Notes under the pieces: model-generated
Told to the model about the DNA's origin: nothing
Seen by the model: the letters and a program-made list of their open reading frames with translations, nothing else
Database searches by the model: none
Assembly (NCBI GenBank): GCA_965214475.1
Contig: OZ243953.1
Coordinates: 434,001-498,000, forward strand
Length of the DNA: 64,000 nucleotides
From: SIRX01 sp965214475
Lineage (GTDB): Bacteria > Actinomycetota > Rubrobacteria > Rubrobacterales > Rubrobacteraceae
Direction: 5' to 3'
Program-made: the position numbers and the translations under genes
Part shown: positions 16,116 through 24,525 of the stretch, piece by piece
How positions within the stretch are numbered: position 1 is the first letter of the stretch
How the letters are laid out: each line of letters opens with the position of its first letter

Positions 16116-17377
16116 GGGACCCGTCGGACCAGCTACAGTGCTCTTTCTGTGGGAAGAGCCAGCGCCAGGTCAGGAAGCTGATAGCCGGACCGGGCGTATA
16201 TATTTGCGACGAGTGCATCGAGCTCTGCAATGAGATCATCGACGAAGAGTTCAGCAACCCTGAGGTTCTTACGGACGATGATCTCCCCAAGCCCCGCGAG
16301 ATCAACCGCATCCTCAACGAGTACGTGATCGGCCAGGAGGACGCCAAGAAAGTCCTCGCCGTCGCCGTCTACAACCACTACAAGCGCATCCAGATGGGGC
16401 CGGAGCCCACCGACGGCACCGAGCTTCAAAAGTCGAACATCCTGCTCATCGGGCCGACCGGCTCCGGCAAGACGCTTCTGGCCCAGACGCTCGCCAAAAT
16501 CCTCAACGTTCCGTTCGCCATCGCCGACGCCACGGCGCTCACAGAGGCCGGCTACGTTGGCGAGGACGTTGAGAACATCCTGCTCAAGCTCATACAAGCC
16601 GCCGACTTCGACGTAAAGAAGGCCGAAACGGGCATAATCTACATCGACGAGATCGATAAGATTGCCCGTAAGTCAGATAACCCTTCCATCACTCGCGATG
16701 TCTCCGGTGAGGGTGTGCAGCAGGCTTTGCTAAAGATATTGGAGGGTACGGTTGCCAGCGTGCCGCCGCAAGGTGGGCGCAAGCACCCGCACCAGGACTT
16801 CTTACAGATAGACACGAAGAACGTGCTCTTTATTTGTGGTGGAGCATTCGGTGGGTTGGAAGATGTGATCCGGCAGCGGATCGGCAAACGGAGCATCGGT
16901 TTCGGTGGAGACGCGGCCGAAAGGCAGGAAGAGGATCCAGGTACGATCTTCATGCACACCCAGCCGGAAGACCTGTTGGGCTTTGGACTTATCCCCGAGT
17001 TTGTGGGCCGTTTGCCGGTGATCTCGACGCTCCGTACGCTGGAGGAAAAAGACCTAATTCGTATTCTCACCGAGCCGAAGAACGCCCTGGTCCGACAGTA
17101 CCGACAGTTCTTCCGCTACGACAAGGTGGATCTAGCATTTACCGAGGCAGCGCTCACGGCGGTCGCCGAGCAGGCGTTGGAGCGTGGTACGGGTGCGCGA
17201 GGGTTGCGCAGTATTTTGGAGGCTTCGCTCTTGCCGACGATGTACGATCTACCGAGCCGTTCGGATATTGTGAAGTGCATCGTGGATGCGGATACGGTCA
17301 ACGAGGGCGTGCAGCCGGCGCTCGTAACAGGCTCCGATAACTCCAAGTACTCTTATGACGAAGAAGAGACCGCCTAG
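16112..17377 (+). CDS. clpX: ClpX ATPase subunit of the Clp protease
   Basis: This 421-residue AAA+ unfoldase feeds tagged substrates to ClpP. The N-terminal zinc-binding domain has Cys10, Cys13, Cys32 and Cys35 (CSFC...CDEC). Walker A is GPTGSGKT (114-121), with the pore-loop GYVGEDVE, Walker B IIYIDEIDK, and a ClpP-binding IGF-type loop (KRSIGFGG). The C-terminal D2 small domain contains RGTGARGLRSI. A strong GGGGAGGA precedes the ATG. The 3' end overlaps valS by 23 nt. Confidence 0.97.
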   Translation: MRDPSDQLQCSFCGKSQRQVRKLIAGPGVYICDECIELCNEIIDEEFSNPEVLTDDDLPKPREINRILNEYVIGQEDAKKVLAVAVYNHYKRIQMGPEPTDGTELQKSNILLIGPTGSGKTLLAQTLAKILNVPFAIADATALTEAGYVGEDVENILLKLIQAADFDVKKAETGIIYIDEIDKIARKSDNPSITRDVSGEGVQQALLKILEGTVASVPPQGGRKHPHQDFLQIDTKNVLFICGGAFGGLEDVIRQRIGKRSIGFGGDAAERQEEDPGTIFMHTQPEDLLGFGLIPEFVGRLPVISTLRTLEEKDLIRILTEPKNALVRQYRQFFRYDKVDLAFTEAALTAVAEQALERGTGARGLRSILEASLLPTMYDLPSRSDIVKCIVDADTVNEGVQPALVTGSDNSKYSYDEEETA

Positions 17378-19922
17378 CTTCGCCCCGCCCAAATTGAGCC
17401 ACTCCAGAGAGATACCTAAAACCTACGATCACCGTGCCGTAGAAAGCCGCATATACGCGGAATGGGAGAAGGCCGGCGCGTTCGACGCCGACCCCAACCC
17501 GGATAAAGAGCCCTACTGCATCGTCATACCGCCGCCCAACGTCACGGGTGAGCTACATATGGGCCACGCGCTGAACGGCGCGATTCAGGACACCCTCACG
17601 CGACGCGCCCGGATGAAAGGCTACGAAGCCCTCTGGTTGCCTGGGACGGATCATGCCTCTATAGCCCTCCAGAACGTTCTGGAGCGGAAGCTGCTACGCG
17701 AAGAGGGCAAGAGTCGCTGGGACCTTGGGCGCGAAGAGTTCGTCAAGCAGTGCTGGGAGTTCGCCATCGATGCCCGCACCAAGATTCTCGGCCAGCTTCG
17801 GCGGCTCGGAGCCTCGGTAGACTGGCGTCGGCTGCGCTTTACGATGGACGAAAGCTACATAGACGCAGTGCTAACAGCGTTCATCGAGATGTTCGAGTCC
17901 GGTTTGATCTACCGGGGCAACCGTATCACCAACTGGTGCCCGAACGACCGCTCGGCCATCAGCGACCTCGAAGTCAACTACGAAGAAGTAAACGGCAAAC
18001 TCTACGGCCTCCGATACCCCTTCGTAGACGGCGACGGCCACGCCCAGGTCTTCACCACCCGGCCCGAGACGATGCTCGGCGACGTGGCCCTGGTCGTAAA
18101 TCCCGATGACGAACGCTACACAGACCTCGTGGGTCGTAAAGTCTGCGTTCCCTTTGTCGAGCGGGAGATCGAGATCTTCGCAGACGACTACGTGGACCCA
18201 AGCTTCGGGACCGGGGTCCTGAAAGTAACCCCGGCCCATGACCCTAACGACTTCGAGATCGGCCAGAAACTCGGCCTCGGTCAAGTAAATGTAATGAACC
18301 CAGACGGCACGATCAACGAGGACGGTGGTCCTTTCACCGGGATGAGCCGAGAGGAAGCCCGCGCGGCGGTGGTAGGCCGCCTCGAAAAAGAAGGTCTCCT
18401 CGCCGAAGTGAAGGACTACGTCCATCGGGTCGGACACTGCGACCGTTGCGGCGCGGTCATTGAACCCTGGCTCTCGGAGCAGTGGTGGGTTTCGATGAAG
18501 GAACTGGCCGAGCCCGCGATAGAGGCGCTGAAGAACGAGGAGATACAAGTCTACCCGGATTCGTGGCGTCGAGAGACGATCCGGTGGCTAGAGAATCTTC
18601 AGGACTGGAACGTAAGCCGGCAACTTTGGTGGGGACACCGTATCCCGGTCTGGTACGGGCCGAACGGCGAGATCAAAGCCTCCAAAGAGTCTCCGGGTGA
18701 GGGATACGAGCAAGATACTGACGTACTGGATACCTGGTTCTCTTCGGCTTTGTGGCCGTTCGCCACTTTGGGTTGGCCGGAGGAAACCGAAGACCTAAAG
18801 TACTTTTATCCGACTAACCTTTTGTCTACGGCGCGGGAGATCATGTACCTCTGGGTGGCGCGTATGATCATGACCGGGCTCCGTTACCGGGGCGAGGTTC
18901 CGTTCAAGAAGGTCAACGTTCACTCTATCGTCCTCGCCTCTGACGGCACCAAGATGAGCAAATCCAAAGGCAATACCCTTAACCCGCTCGAACTCTTTGA
19001 CGAATACGGCACGGATGCCGTTCGTTTCGGGTTGCTCTACCAGTCATCCACTCAAGACTTTGCATATTCCCACGAGCGGGCGAGTATGGGACGAGCTTTC
19101 GTCACCAAGCTCTGGAACGCTACCCGCTTTATCCTCAACTATACGGAGCCCAACGGCGACGGCGAAATGTCGAACTCGGACCGTTGGATCCTCTCGGAGT
19201 TCAATCGTACGGCCCGCGAATACGACGCGCTTCTTGAGGAGTGCGAGTTCTCTGAAGCTATGCGGGTGATCTACAACTTCACCTGGGGAGAGTTCGCCGA
19301 CTGGTACATAGAGATAGCCAAGGCTGCCCCGTCACCTGCCACGCCACGTGTTCTGCGCGAGGTGTTCTCCAGCATACTACGGCTTCTGCATCCCGTCATG
19401 CCGTTTGTGACAGAGGAGATGTCCGATATCCTGAGTAATGAAGGTTTCTTGGTTCATCGGGAATTCCTGCCCGAAAACCTACAGTTCGTTGATGAAGTTG
19501 CTGAGGGAAGGCTGGAGCGTACAAAGCGGGCCATCTCTGTCGTACGCAAGTTCCGGGCGGAGTCTAAAGTGGAGGGAGAGTTGCAGGGCCGCATTCCAGA
19601 GGGTATAGAAACCGGCGTGTTTGTCTCGCTTTCGGGGGTCCGTCCCGTGGAAGAATTGGGAGACAAGAAAGCGATGCTTCCGGCAGGGGACATAGCCGTC
19701 GAAGTCGCGCTCACGGAAGAGCAGCGTCGAGGCGAGATTGACCGTCTGAGAAAAGAGATCGAACACGTCGGCGCAGAGGTCGAGCGTGCGGAGAAGAAAC
19801 TCGCGAACGCCAACTTCGTCGAACGCGCCCCCCAGGAGATCGTCGCTGCAGAGCGGGATAAACTTCAAATCAACGCCCGGATGCTGGATACCCTCACCCA
19901 GCGGCTCGAAGAATACCTCTAA
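17355..19922 (+). CDS. valS: Valyl-tRNA synthetase
   Basis: This class I aminoacyl-tRNA synthetase has 855 residues. The ATP-binding HIGH-type motif is in PPPNVTGELHMGHAL near residue 56, and the KMSKS motif is in DGTKMSKSKGNT near residue 533. Between them lies the CP1 editing domain, including TTRPETMLGD and HDPNDFEIGQ, which hydrolyses mischarged Thr-tRNA. The last 70 residues or so form the valine-specific coiled-coil arm with alternating acidic and basic residues. The ATG lies inside the end of clpX, so expression is probably coupled. No T-box leader is present. Confidence 0.97.
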   Translation: MTKKRPPSFAPPKLSHSREIPKTYDHRAVESRIYAEWEKAGAFDADPNPDKEPYCIVIPPPNVTGELHMGHALNGAIQDTLTRRARMKGYEALWLPGTDHASIALQNVLERKLLREEGKSRWDLGREEFVKQCWEFAIDARTKILGQLRRLGASVDWRRLRFTMDESYIDAVLTAFIEMFESGLIYRGNRITNWCPNDRSAISDLEVNYEEVNGKLYGLRYPFVDGDGHAQVFTTRPETMLGDVALVVNPDDERYTDLVGRKVCVPFVEREIEIFADDYVDPSFGTGVLKVTPAHDPNDFEIGQKLGLGQVNVMNPDGTINEDGGPFTGMSREEARAAVVGRLEKEGLLAEVKDYVHRVGHCDRCGAVIEPWLSEQWWVSMKELAEPAIEALKNEEIQVYPDSWRRETIRWLENLQDWNVSRQLWWGHRIPVWYGPNGEIKASKESPGEGYEQDTDVLDTWFSSALWPFATLGWPEETEDLKYFYPTNLLSTAREIMYLWVARMIMTGLRYRGEVPFKKVNVHSIVLASDGTKMSKSKGNTLNPLELFDEYGTDAVRFGLLYQSSTQDFAYSHERASMGRAFVTKLWNATRFILNYTEPNGDGEMSNSDRWILSEFNRTAREYDALLEECEFSEAMRVIYNFTWGEFADWYIEIAKAAPSPATPRVLREVFSSILRLLHPVMPFVTEEMSDILSNEGFLVHREFLPENLQFVDEVAEGRLERTKRAISVVRKFRAESKVEGELQGRIPEGIETGVFVSLSGVRPVEELGDKKAMLPAGDIAVEVALTEEQRRGEIDRLRKEIEHVGAEVERAEKKLANANFVERAPQEIVAAERDKLQINARMLDTLTQRLEEYL

Positions 19923-19933
19923 GGCACAGCAAT

Positions 19934-21166
19934 TTGTCCGTCACCCGCACGTTCAAACAAGTCTGCGATGAACTGGATCGCCGACGGCACGTTACCTTCG
20001 GCCTGGAACGCATTCGAGAATTACTTGCCTTACTCGGCCATCCGGAAGAGTCTCTAAGGGTAGTCCAGGTTGTCGGTACAAATGGCAAGGGAACGACCGC
20101 AGTTGCTATCTCGGCTGCGTTGGAGGAGGTAGGATCCTCATCCGGAGCGTACCTCTCACCGCACGTACTCTCCTACACTGAACGTATGAGGGTCTGGGGT
20201 GAGTACGTCTCCGAAGAGCGGTTTGCTCTGGTAATGGACCAGGTTATGGAGGCCGCCGACCAGGGAAACATTCCGGCTTCACAGTTCGAATTGCTGACTG
20301 CGGGCGCTCTGTACTTGTTTCGCGAGGAGGGTGTAGCGTGGGCTATTCTTGAAGCCGGACTCGGCGCCCGCTACGATGCCACCACTGCCGCCGGACCGGA
20401 GGCCGTCGTGCTCACCAACGTGGGCCTAGACCACACAGAATACTTGGGCGACACCATTGGAGAGATCGCCCACGAGAAGCTGGCCAGCCTGCCAAATGGA
20501 GGACTTCTAGTTCTTGGTGATGAGAACCCGGAGATAGTCGAGATCGCCCGGGAGGAGTGCAGAAGAGTCGGTGCCCGGTTTATGGAAGCCTCTCCGACCC
20601 CGGACCACAACTTATCGGCCCGTGGGGCTTCTTTTACCGGGCGCAACATATCTCTGGGTATCCGGGCAGTGGAGGAGTTATTGGAACATCCTCTCGACAC
20701 CCAGATCGAGAGACGGATCCTTCAACAGGTGGAAGGCGTGTTGCCAGGGCGTTTCGAGGTGCACGAGTTGGAGGGTGTTCCCGTGATAGTGGACGGCGGG
20801 CACAATACCGGTGGCCTGGAGGCTGCGCTCGGTGCCATCAGGAAAGTGTATGGCCCTCGTCCGCTAGGCGTAGTGTTAGGCGTCTTGCGGGACAAGGATA
20901 TTGGAAGTATGCTTACCGCTTTGGAAGATGAGGCTTACTACCTCGTGCTCACGCGTCCCGACAACGAGCGGGCCGCCGACCCGGAGTGGGTTGCCGAGCA
21001 CTACGGGCCCAAAGATCTGGCGGGCAGGAGGGCCGAGGTGGCTGCAGATGTTGGCGAGGCCCTGGATGGAGCGGTAACAGAGATGGAACGGACAGACGGA
21101 ATTGTGTTAGTAACCGGCTCGCTGTACACCGGCGCGTCCATATTGGGGCGGCTGCGTGAAAGCTAG
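19934..21166 (+). CDS. folC: Folylpolyglutamate synthase / dihydrofolate synthase
   Basis: This 410-residue Mur-ligase-fold enzyme adds glutamate to dihydropteroate or to reduced folates, using ATP. The P-loop is VGTNGKGTTA near residue 47. The omega-loop SPHVLSYTERMRVWGE follows, then the ARYDATTA segment and VLTNVGLDHTEYLG. The C-terminal domain contains VDGGHNTGGLEAAL. TTG is the likely start; no better codon lies upstream within the 11-nt gap to valS. valS-folC adjacency is common in Gram-positive bacteria. The 3' end overlaps a short membrane-protein ORF by 11 nt. Confidence 0.95.
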   Translation: MSVTRTFKQVCDELDRRRHVTFGLERIRELLALLGHPEESLRVVQVVGTNGKGTTAVAISAALEEVGSSSGAYLSPHVLSYTERMRVWGEYVSEERFALVMDQVMEAADQGNIPASQFELLTAGALYLFREEGVAWAILEAGLGARYDATTAAGPEAVVLTNVGLDHTEYLGDTIGEIAHEKLASLPNGGLLVLGDENPEIVEIAREECRRVGARFMEASPTPDHNLSARGASFTGRNISLGIRAVEELLEHPLDTQIERRILQQVEGVLPGRFEVHELEGVPVIVDGGHNTGGLEAALGAIRKVYGPRPLGVVLGVLRDKDIGSMLTALEDEAYYLVLTRPDNERAADPEWVAEHYGPKDLAGRRAEVAADVGEALDGAVTEMERTDGIVLVTGSLYTGASILGRLRES

Positions 21167-21257
21167 CAGCGCGTTGAAAATTGCGTTAGTACTGTTGGTT
21201 GTTGCGGTAGTTGCCTTTATGGCCGGGTATTTCGTAATGCTGAGGTATATTTCGTGA
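21156..21257 (+). CDS. 33-residue single-span membrane protein
   Basis: A GTG inside the end of folC opens a 33-codon frame. The peptide has a basic N-terminus (MKASSALK), one membrane span of about 20 residues (IALVLLVVAVVAFMAGYFVM) and a short LRYIS tail. It overlaps folC by 11 nt and the next gene by GTGA (4 nt), which is the spacing used throughout these operons. That geometry, and a composition that forms a complete inside-out transmembrane segment, make it likely to be a real gene. Its function is unknown. A partner role with the following membrane zinc-ribbon protein is inference. Confidence 0.6.
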   Translation: MKASSALKIALVLLVVAVVAFMAGYFVMLRYIS

Positions 21258-21757
21258 GAAACAGTTTTCCAACGTTGCTTCTACAGCAGGACTCAGACCC
21301 ATTCCAGATAATCACGGACTTCCTGGGCAGCCCGTTTATCCGGATCGCCGGTCAGTTGTTGATCTTGCTGGCGGCGGTTCTGTGGCTCGCACTGGTCTAC
21401 TGGACTTACACTGACGCCCGGCGTCGCGGAACCCTGGCGATATTGTGGGGCATAGTTGCCGTAATTTTCCCGTTTCTGGGGACGTTGATCTATCTCATAG
21501 TGCGCCCGCCGGAGTACGAGCTCGATGCCCGAGAGCGGGAACTGGAACTTGCCGTGCTGGAGCGTGAACTCCGCAGCCGTGTTGTACTATGTCCCAATTG
21601 CCGGGCATCCGTGGAGAAAGATTATTTGATCTGCCCGGAGTGTCATTTGGAGCTAAAGCAGCCCTGCATAGAGTGTGAGAAGCCGTTGGATCTGAACTGG
21701 CAGACGTGTCCTTACTGCGGCACGGATCAGCAGAGCGGCAAGAAAATGAGCTGGTAG
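21254..21757 (+). CDS. Membrane protein with C-terminal double zinc ribbon
   Basis: This 167-residue protein has two membrane spans (about 29-50 and 58-82), separated by TYTDARRRG as in PLDc_N-type domains. A short Glu/Arg-rich helix follows (about 90-110), and then a double zinc ribbon with four CxxC knuckles: CPNC, CPEC, CIEC and CPYC. The zinc ribbons would face the cytoplasm. No enzymatic motif is seen. The domain layout suggests a scaffolding or membrane-recruitment role, which is inference. It overlaps the preceding 33-residue membrane ORF by 4 nt and ends 14 nt before ndk, so it is part of the folC-ndk-maf-radC transcription unit. Confidence 0.75.
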   Translation: MRNSFPTLLLQQDSDPFQIITDFLGSPFIRIAGQLLILLAAVLWLALVYWTYTDARRRGTLAILWGIVAVIFPFLGTLIYLIVRPPEYELDARERELELAVLERELRSRVVLCPNCRASVEKDYLICPECHLELKQPCIECEKPLDLNWQTCPYCGTDQQSGKKMSW

Positions 21758-21771
21758 AAAGAGAGATTATT

Positions 21772-22173
21772 ATGGAAGAGACACTAATACTGGTAAAAGG
21801 TGACGGCGTAAAGCGTCAGCTTATCGGGGAGATCATAAGCCGCATCGAGGCCAAAAACCTCGACATAAAGGCCATGCAGCTTATGGACGTAAGCCGCGAG
21901 CTGGCCGAAGAGCACTACGCCGAGCACCGCGACAAACCCTTTTTCGAAGAGTTGGTCGAGTTCATAACCACGACCTCGGTCGTCGCCATGCGGGTAAGCG
22001 GTGAAGGCGCCATAAAGGTGATGCGCAAGCTGATGGGCGCCACCAATCCCGCCGAAGCCGAACCTGGAACCATTCGAGGCGACCTTGCCCTGAGCATGCC
22101 CGACAACCTCGTTCACGGCTCCGATTCCCCCGAAAGCGCCGAGAGAGAGCTCCAACTCTTCTTCGGCTCCTAA
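21772..22173 (+). CDS. ndk: Nucleoside diphosphate kinase
   Basis: This 133-residue enzyme equilibrates nucleoside di- and triphosphates through a phosphohistidine. The active-site histidine lies in NLVHGSDSPESAERE near residue 117, and ATNPAEAEPGTIRGD is the conserved nucleotide-binding segment. The start is set at ATG 21772, where the family N-terminus (METLILVK-like) begins; an upstream in-frame ATG at 21706 lies within the previous gene. A mild oddity is that the usual KPDG motif reads KGDG, keeping the lysine but losing the proline. Confidence 0.95.
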   Translation: MEETLILVKGDGVKRQLIGEIISRIEAKNLDIKAMQLMDVSRELAEEHYAEHRDKPFFEELVEFITTTSVVAMRVSGEGAIKVMRKLMGATNPAEAEPGTIRGDLALSMPDNLVHGSDSPESAERELQLFFGS

Positions 22174-22183
22174 GCCGGCAAAT

Positions 22184-22753
22184 TTGCAATTCCTCCTAGC
22201 CTCCGAGTCGGCCCGACTCGTCGAGCTACTCCGACGCACGGGCTACGACTTCGAGGCCCGCAAAAGCGGCTTCCCTGAAGTCACCCTCGAACACCCCAAA
22301 GACACCGTCGAAGCCAACGCCCGGGGCAAAGCGCTCGCGGTCGCGAAAGAAGGCGATATCGTTCTCGCTGCTGACACGGTCGTCTACCTGCCGAACCTAT
22401 CTGTCGGGGAACGTATCATGGGGCAAGCAGGAAGTGGCGAGGACATACTGCAGATGCTCGACGCCCTCCGAGGCCACACCCACGAGGTTCACTCCGGCGT
22501 AGCCGTTGTCCGTGGCAGCGAAATAGTAGTTCGCCACTCCGTAACCAGCGTAAAATTACGACTCCTGGCAGATACTGAGCTGGAAGCTTACGCGGAGTTA
22601 GGCGAAGGGGTGGGTAAGGCCGGTGGATATGCAATACAAGGCCGGGCGGGAGCGTTTGTGGAGTCGATCGGGGGCGATTACTCGAATGTCGTCGGCCTGC
22701 CGCTCGCCCTCACGATAAGAATGCTGGAGCACTTCGGGGTGCGTTGGTATTAG
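22184..22753 (+). CDS. maf: Maf-like nucleoside triphosphate pyrophosphatase
   Basis: This 189-residue Maf/YhdE-type protein hydrolyses non-canonical or canonical NTPs to NMP. The N-terminal substrate loop reads FLLASESARLVELL, diverging from the usual ASxSPRR. The family signature KALAVAK, the catalytic ADTVV near residue 63 and GKAGGYAIQGRAG are present. The start is probably TTG 22184, 10 nt after ndk, although no Shine-Dalgarno is evident. Its position directly before radC and the mre genes is a common arrangement in Gram-positive bacteria. Confidence 0.9.
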   Translation: MQFLLASESARLVELLRRTGYDFEARKSGFPEVTLEHPKDTVEANARGKALAVAKEGDIVLAADTVVYLPNLSVGERIMGQAGSGEDILQMLDALRGHTHEVHSGVAVVRGSEIVVRHSVTSVKLRLLADTELEAYAELGEGVGKAGGYAIQGRAGAFVESIGGDYSNVVGLPLALTIRMLEHFGVRWY

Positions 22754-22754
22754 A

Positions 22755-23450
22755 ATGCCGGTCATGGAGCGGCGCAGGTATACGATAAAGCAACTCCCAC
22801 CGGAGCTTCGCCCCAGGGAGCGGCTACTCTGCGAAGGGCCGGCGGCGCTGTCGAGTGCGGAGCTGATAGGCATACTCTTCGGCATAGGGACCCGCGAGAA
22901 AACGGCCGTGGAGCTCGCGAGCGAGGTGATCTCCGAGAGCGGTGACCTCTTCGGACTCTACAACATAACCGTTCACGACCTGGTAAAAACGCACGGTATA
23001 GGCGAAGCAAAGGCATGCATAATACTGGCTGCAGTAGAGTTTGGGAAGAGGCTCGGGAGGGTTCGTAACCCCGGACGCCCCGTGATATCATCGCCGGCAG
23101 ACGTGGAGGGACTTTTGAGAGGTCGTATAGCCAATCTTGACCGAGAGAACTTCGTCGCGGTACTTTTGAACACCAAGAATGAAGTGCTGGAAGTTCCAAC
23201 GGTCTCGGTAGGGACTCTCTCTGCTTCACTCGTCCATCCGAGAGAGGTTTTCAAGCCGGCGATCAGGGCCAGTGCGGCCAGTGTGATCCTGGCCCACAAC
23301 CACCCCAGTGGCAAAGTGCAGCCGAGTCGGGAGGACAAGGAAGTAACCCGGAGGTTATGTGAGGCCTCGGAGATAATAGGTATAGATGTGCTGGATCACG
23401 TTATCCTGGGCGACGGGTTTTTCAGCATGAAAGAACACGAAATGCTCTGA
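22755..23450 (+). CDS. radC: RadC/JAB-domain protein
   Basis: This 231-residue protein has an N-terminal helix-hairpin-helix region (THGIGEAKA near residue 77) and a C-terminal JAB/MPN metal-binding domain. The zinc ligands lie in AHNHPSGKVQPSREDKE (HxHxxxxxxxxD pattern). RadC proteins were once linked to DNA repair, but their biochemical role is unresolved. ATG 22755 starts 1 nt after the maf stop; ATG 22764 is an alternative. In most bacteria radC is followed by mreB; here the EcoRV-like genes lie in between. Confidence 0.93.
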   Translation: MPVMERRRYTIKQLPPELRPRERLLCEGPAALSSAELIGILFGIGTREKTAVELASEVISESGDLFGLYNITVHDLVKTHGIGEAKACIILAAVEFGKRLGRVRNPGRPVISSPADVEGLLRGRIANLDRENFVAVLLNTKNEVLEVPTVSVGTLSASLVHPREVFKPAIRASAASVILAHNHPSGKVQPSREDKEVTRRLCEASEIIGIDVLDHVILGDGFFSMKEHEML

Positions 23451-23453
23451 TTG

Positions 23454-23463
23454 GTTAGATAGT
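23454..23463. repeat. 10-bp direct repeat GTTAGATAGT, copy 1
   Basis: This copy lies just after the radC stop and just beyond the methyltransferase stop. The second copy is at 24516-24525, so the methyltransferase gene sits between the two. It could be a recombination footprint or chance. Confidence 0.35.
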
Positions 23464-23469
23464 TTTGCG

Positions 23470-24465
23470 TTACTGGGGATAAAGTTCGGGAGCCTCAAAT
23501 AAGGTCATCTGATCTTGTTCTTCGATAAGAGGATACAGTGCGTTGTCCGTCGCCTCATAGCCAGACTTAATAATAAGGGCTTCTATCATTTCGTTTCTAT
23601 ACTGCTCGTTTGACCCTACATGGTAGAAATGGCTATACTCCCGAATTACGGCTTCATTCCAACACATATCGACATGATCGTTTTCTCTGTAGCTGTTCCT
23701 TAACCACATGGAAACAGCAAAACCGCACGAAAGTTCTTGGGCTGTCGAGGCGAGCTTTGCTGCCTCTTCTAGGTTCCACAAGCTATAGTAGTCAGCATGT
23801 CGGCCGATGTAAGGCGGGTCCATGTAGACGAAATCGTTTGTATTAGCTTCTCGCAGTATGTCGCGCCAGTGTGCAACTCGGAATTCCACGTTTTTATTTC
23901 TTATCTGGTTTGACACCCAGTCTACTTGATTGCCGATTTTTGTTATATAGGATTTGGAAAAGCGGTTAGGTTTGTGTCCAAAAGGAACGTTGAACCCGCC
24001 GCGTCGATTGAATCTGATCAGCCCATTGAAGCAAGATCTGTTGAGGAAAAGAAAATCTAATGGTGCGCCCGACTTGTTGAACCGATCCCGAACTTCATAG
24101 TAATAATCCGCTCCGCGGTTTGCCAGTTTTTCTCCTTCTCTGGCGAGAAAACTTCGCACCCTTTGCCGATCAATGTAGTTATTTTGAACAGCACGATAAA
24201 AGTTTACGATGTGGGGGTTGGTGTCTGACAGCAACGCATTGCGATGAGCCAGGTTGAACGCTACTACTCCTGAGCCTAAAAAAGGTTCGATCCATCGAGA
24301 GTTTTCCTTCTCAGTCCATTCTATACTTCGAAAAATGAACGGGACCAACTTAGTCTTGATGCCTTGGCACTTAATCGGGGGCACTTTTACATGGTCAATT
24401 CTGGACGGCAGACTATCCAAGATCCTGCCCGCCTGATGGGTTCTTATATTCCATATATTTGTCAA
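23470..24465 (-). CDS. EcoRV-type DNA adenine-N6 methyltransferase (D12/Dam class)
   Basis: This 331-residue alpha-class adenine methyltransferase has the SAM-binding motif WIEPFLGSGVVAFNL first and the catalytic DPPYIGRHADYY later. It resembles M.EcoRV as I recall it: VPPIKCQGIKTKLVP, LLSDTNPH, YYYEVRDRFN, PLDFLFLNRSCFNGLIRFN, GGFNVPF, KPNRF, YITKIGNQVD and FYHVG all have near-identical counterparts. M.EcoRV methylates the first adenine of GATATC, so this enzyme probably protects that site. The start is uncertain. TTG at 24465 gives about 27 residues before the conserved VPPIK, more than in M.EcoRV, and an ATG-started frame (24413-24508) overlaps out of frame. It is more A+T-rich than its neighbours. 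Confidence 0.92.
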   Translation of the reverse strand: MTNIWNIRTHQAGRILDSLPSRIDHVKVPPIKCQGIKTKLVPFIFRSIEWTEKENSRWIEPFLGSGVVAFNLAHRNALLSDTNPHIVNFYRAVQNNYIDRQRVRSFLAREGEKLANRGADYYYEVRDRFNKSGAPLDFLFLNRSCFNGLIRFNRRGGFNVPFGHKPNRFSKSYITKIGNQVDWVSNQIRNKNVEFRVAHWRDILREANTNDFVYMDPPYIGRHADYYSLWNLEEAAKLASTAQELSCGFAVSMWLRNSYRENDHVDMCWNEAVIREYSHFYHVGSNEQYRNEMIEALIIKSGYEATDNALYPLIEEQDQMTLFEAPELYPQ

Positions 24466-24515
24466 GGTTATTGTATGGCGGACTTTCTAAGTCAACTGCC
24501 CGTGCCATGTCTTTA

Positions 24516-24525
24516 GTTAGATAGT
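24516..24525. repeat. 10-bp direct repeat GTTAGATAGT, copy 2
   Basis: This copy overlaps the last codons of the endonuclease gene. Together with the copy at 23454-23463 it brackets the methyltransferase gene. Confidence 0.35.

Noticed and set aside
17300..17360. T-box leader upstream of valS
   Set aside because: valS starts inside clpX with no intergenic room for a T-box and no terminator/antiterminator pair.
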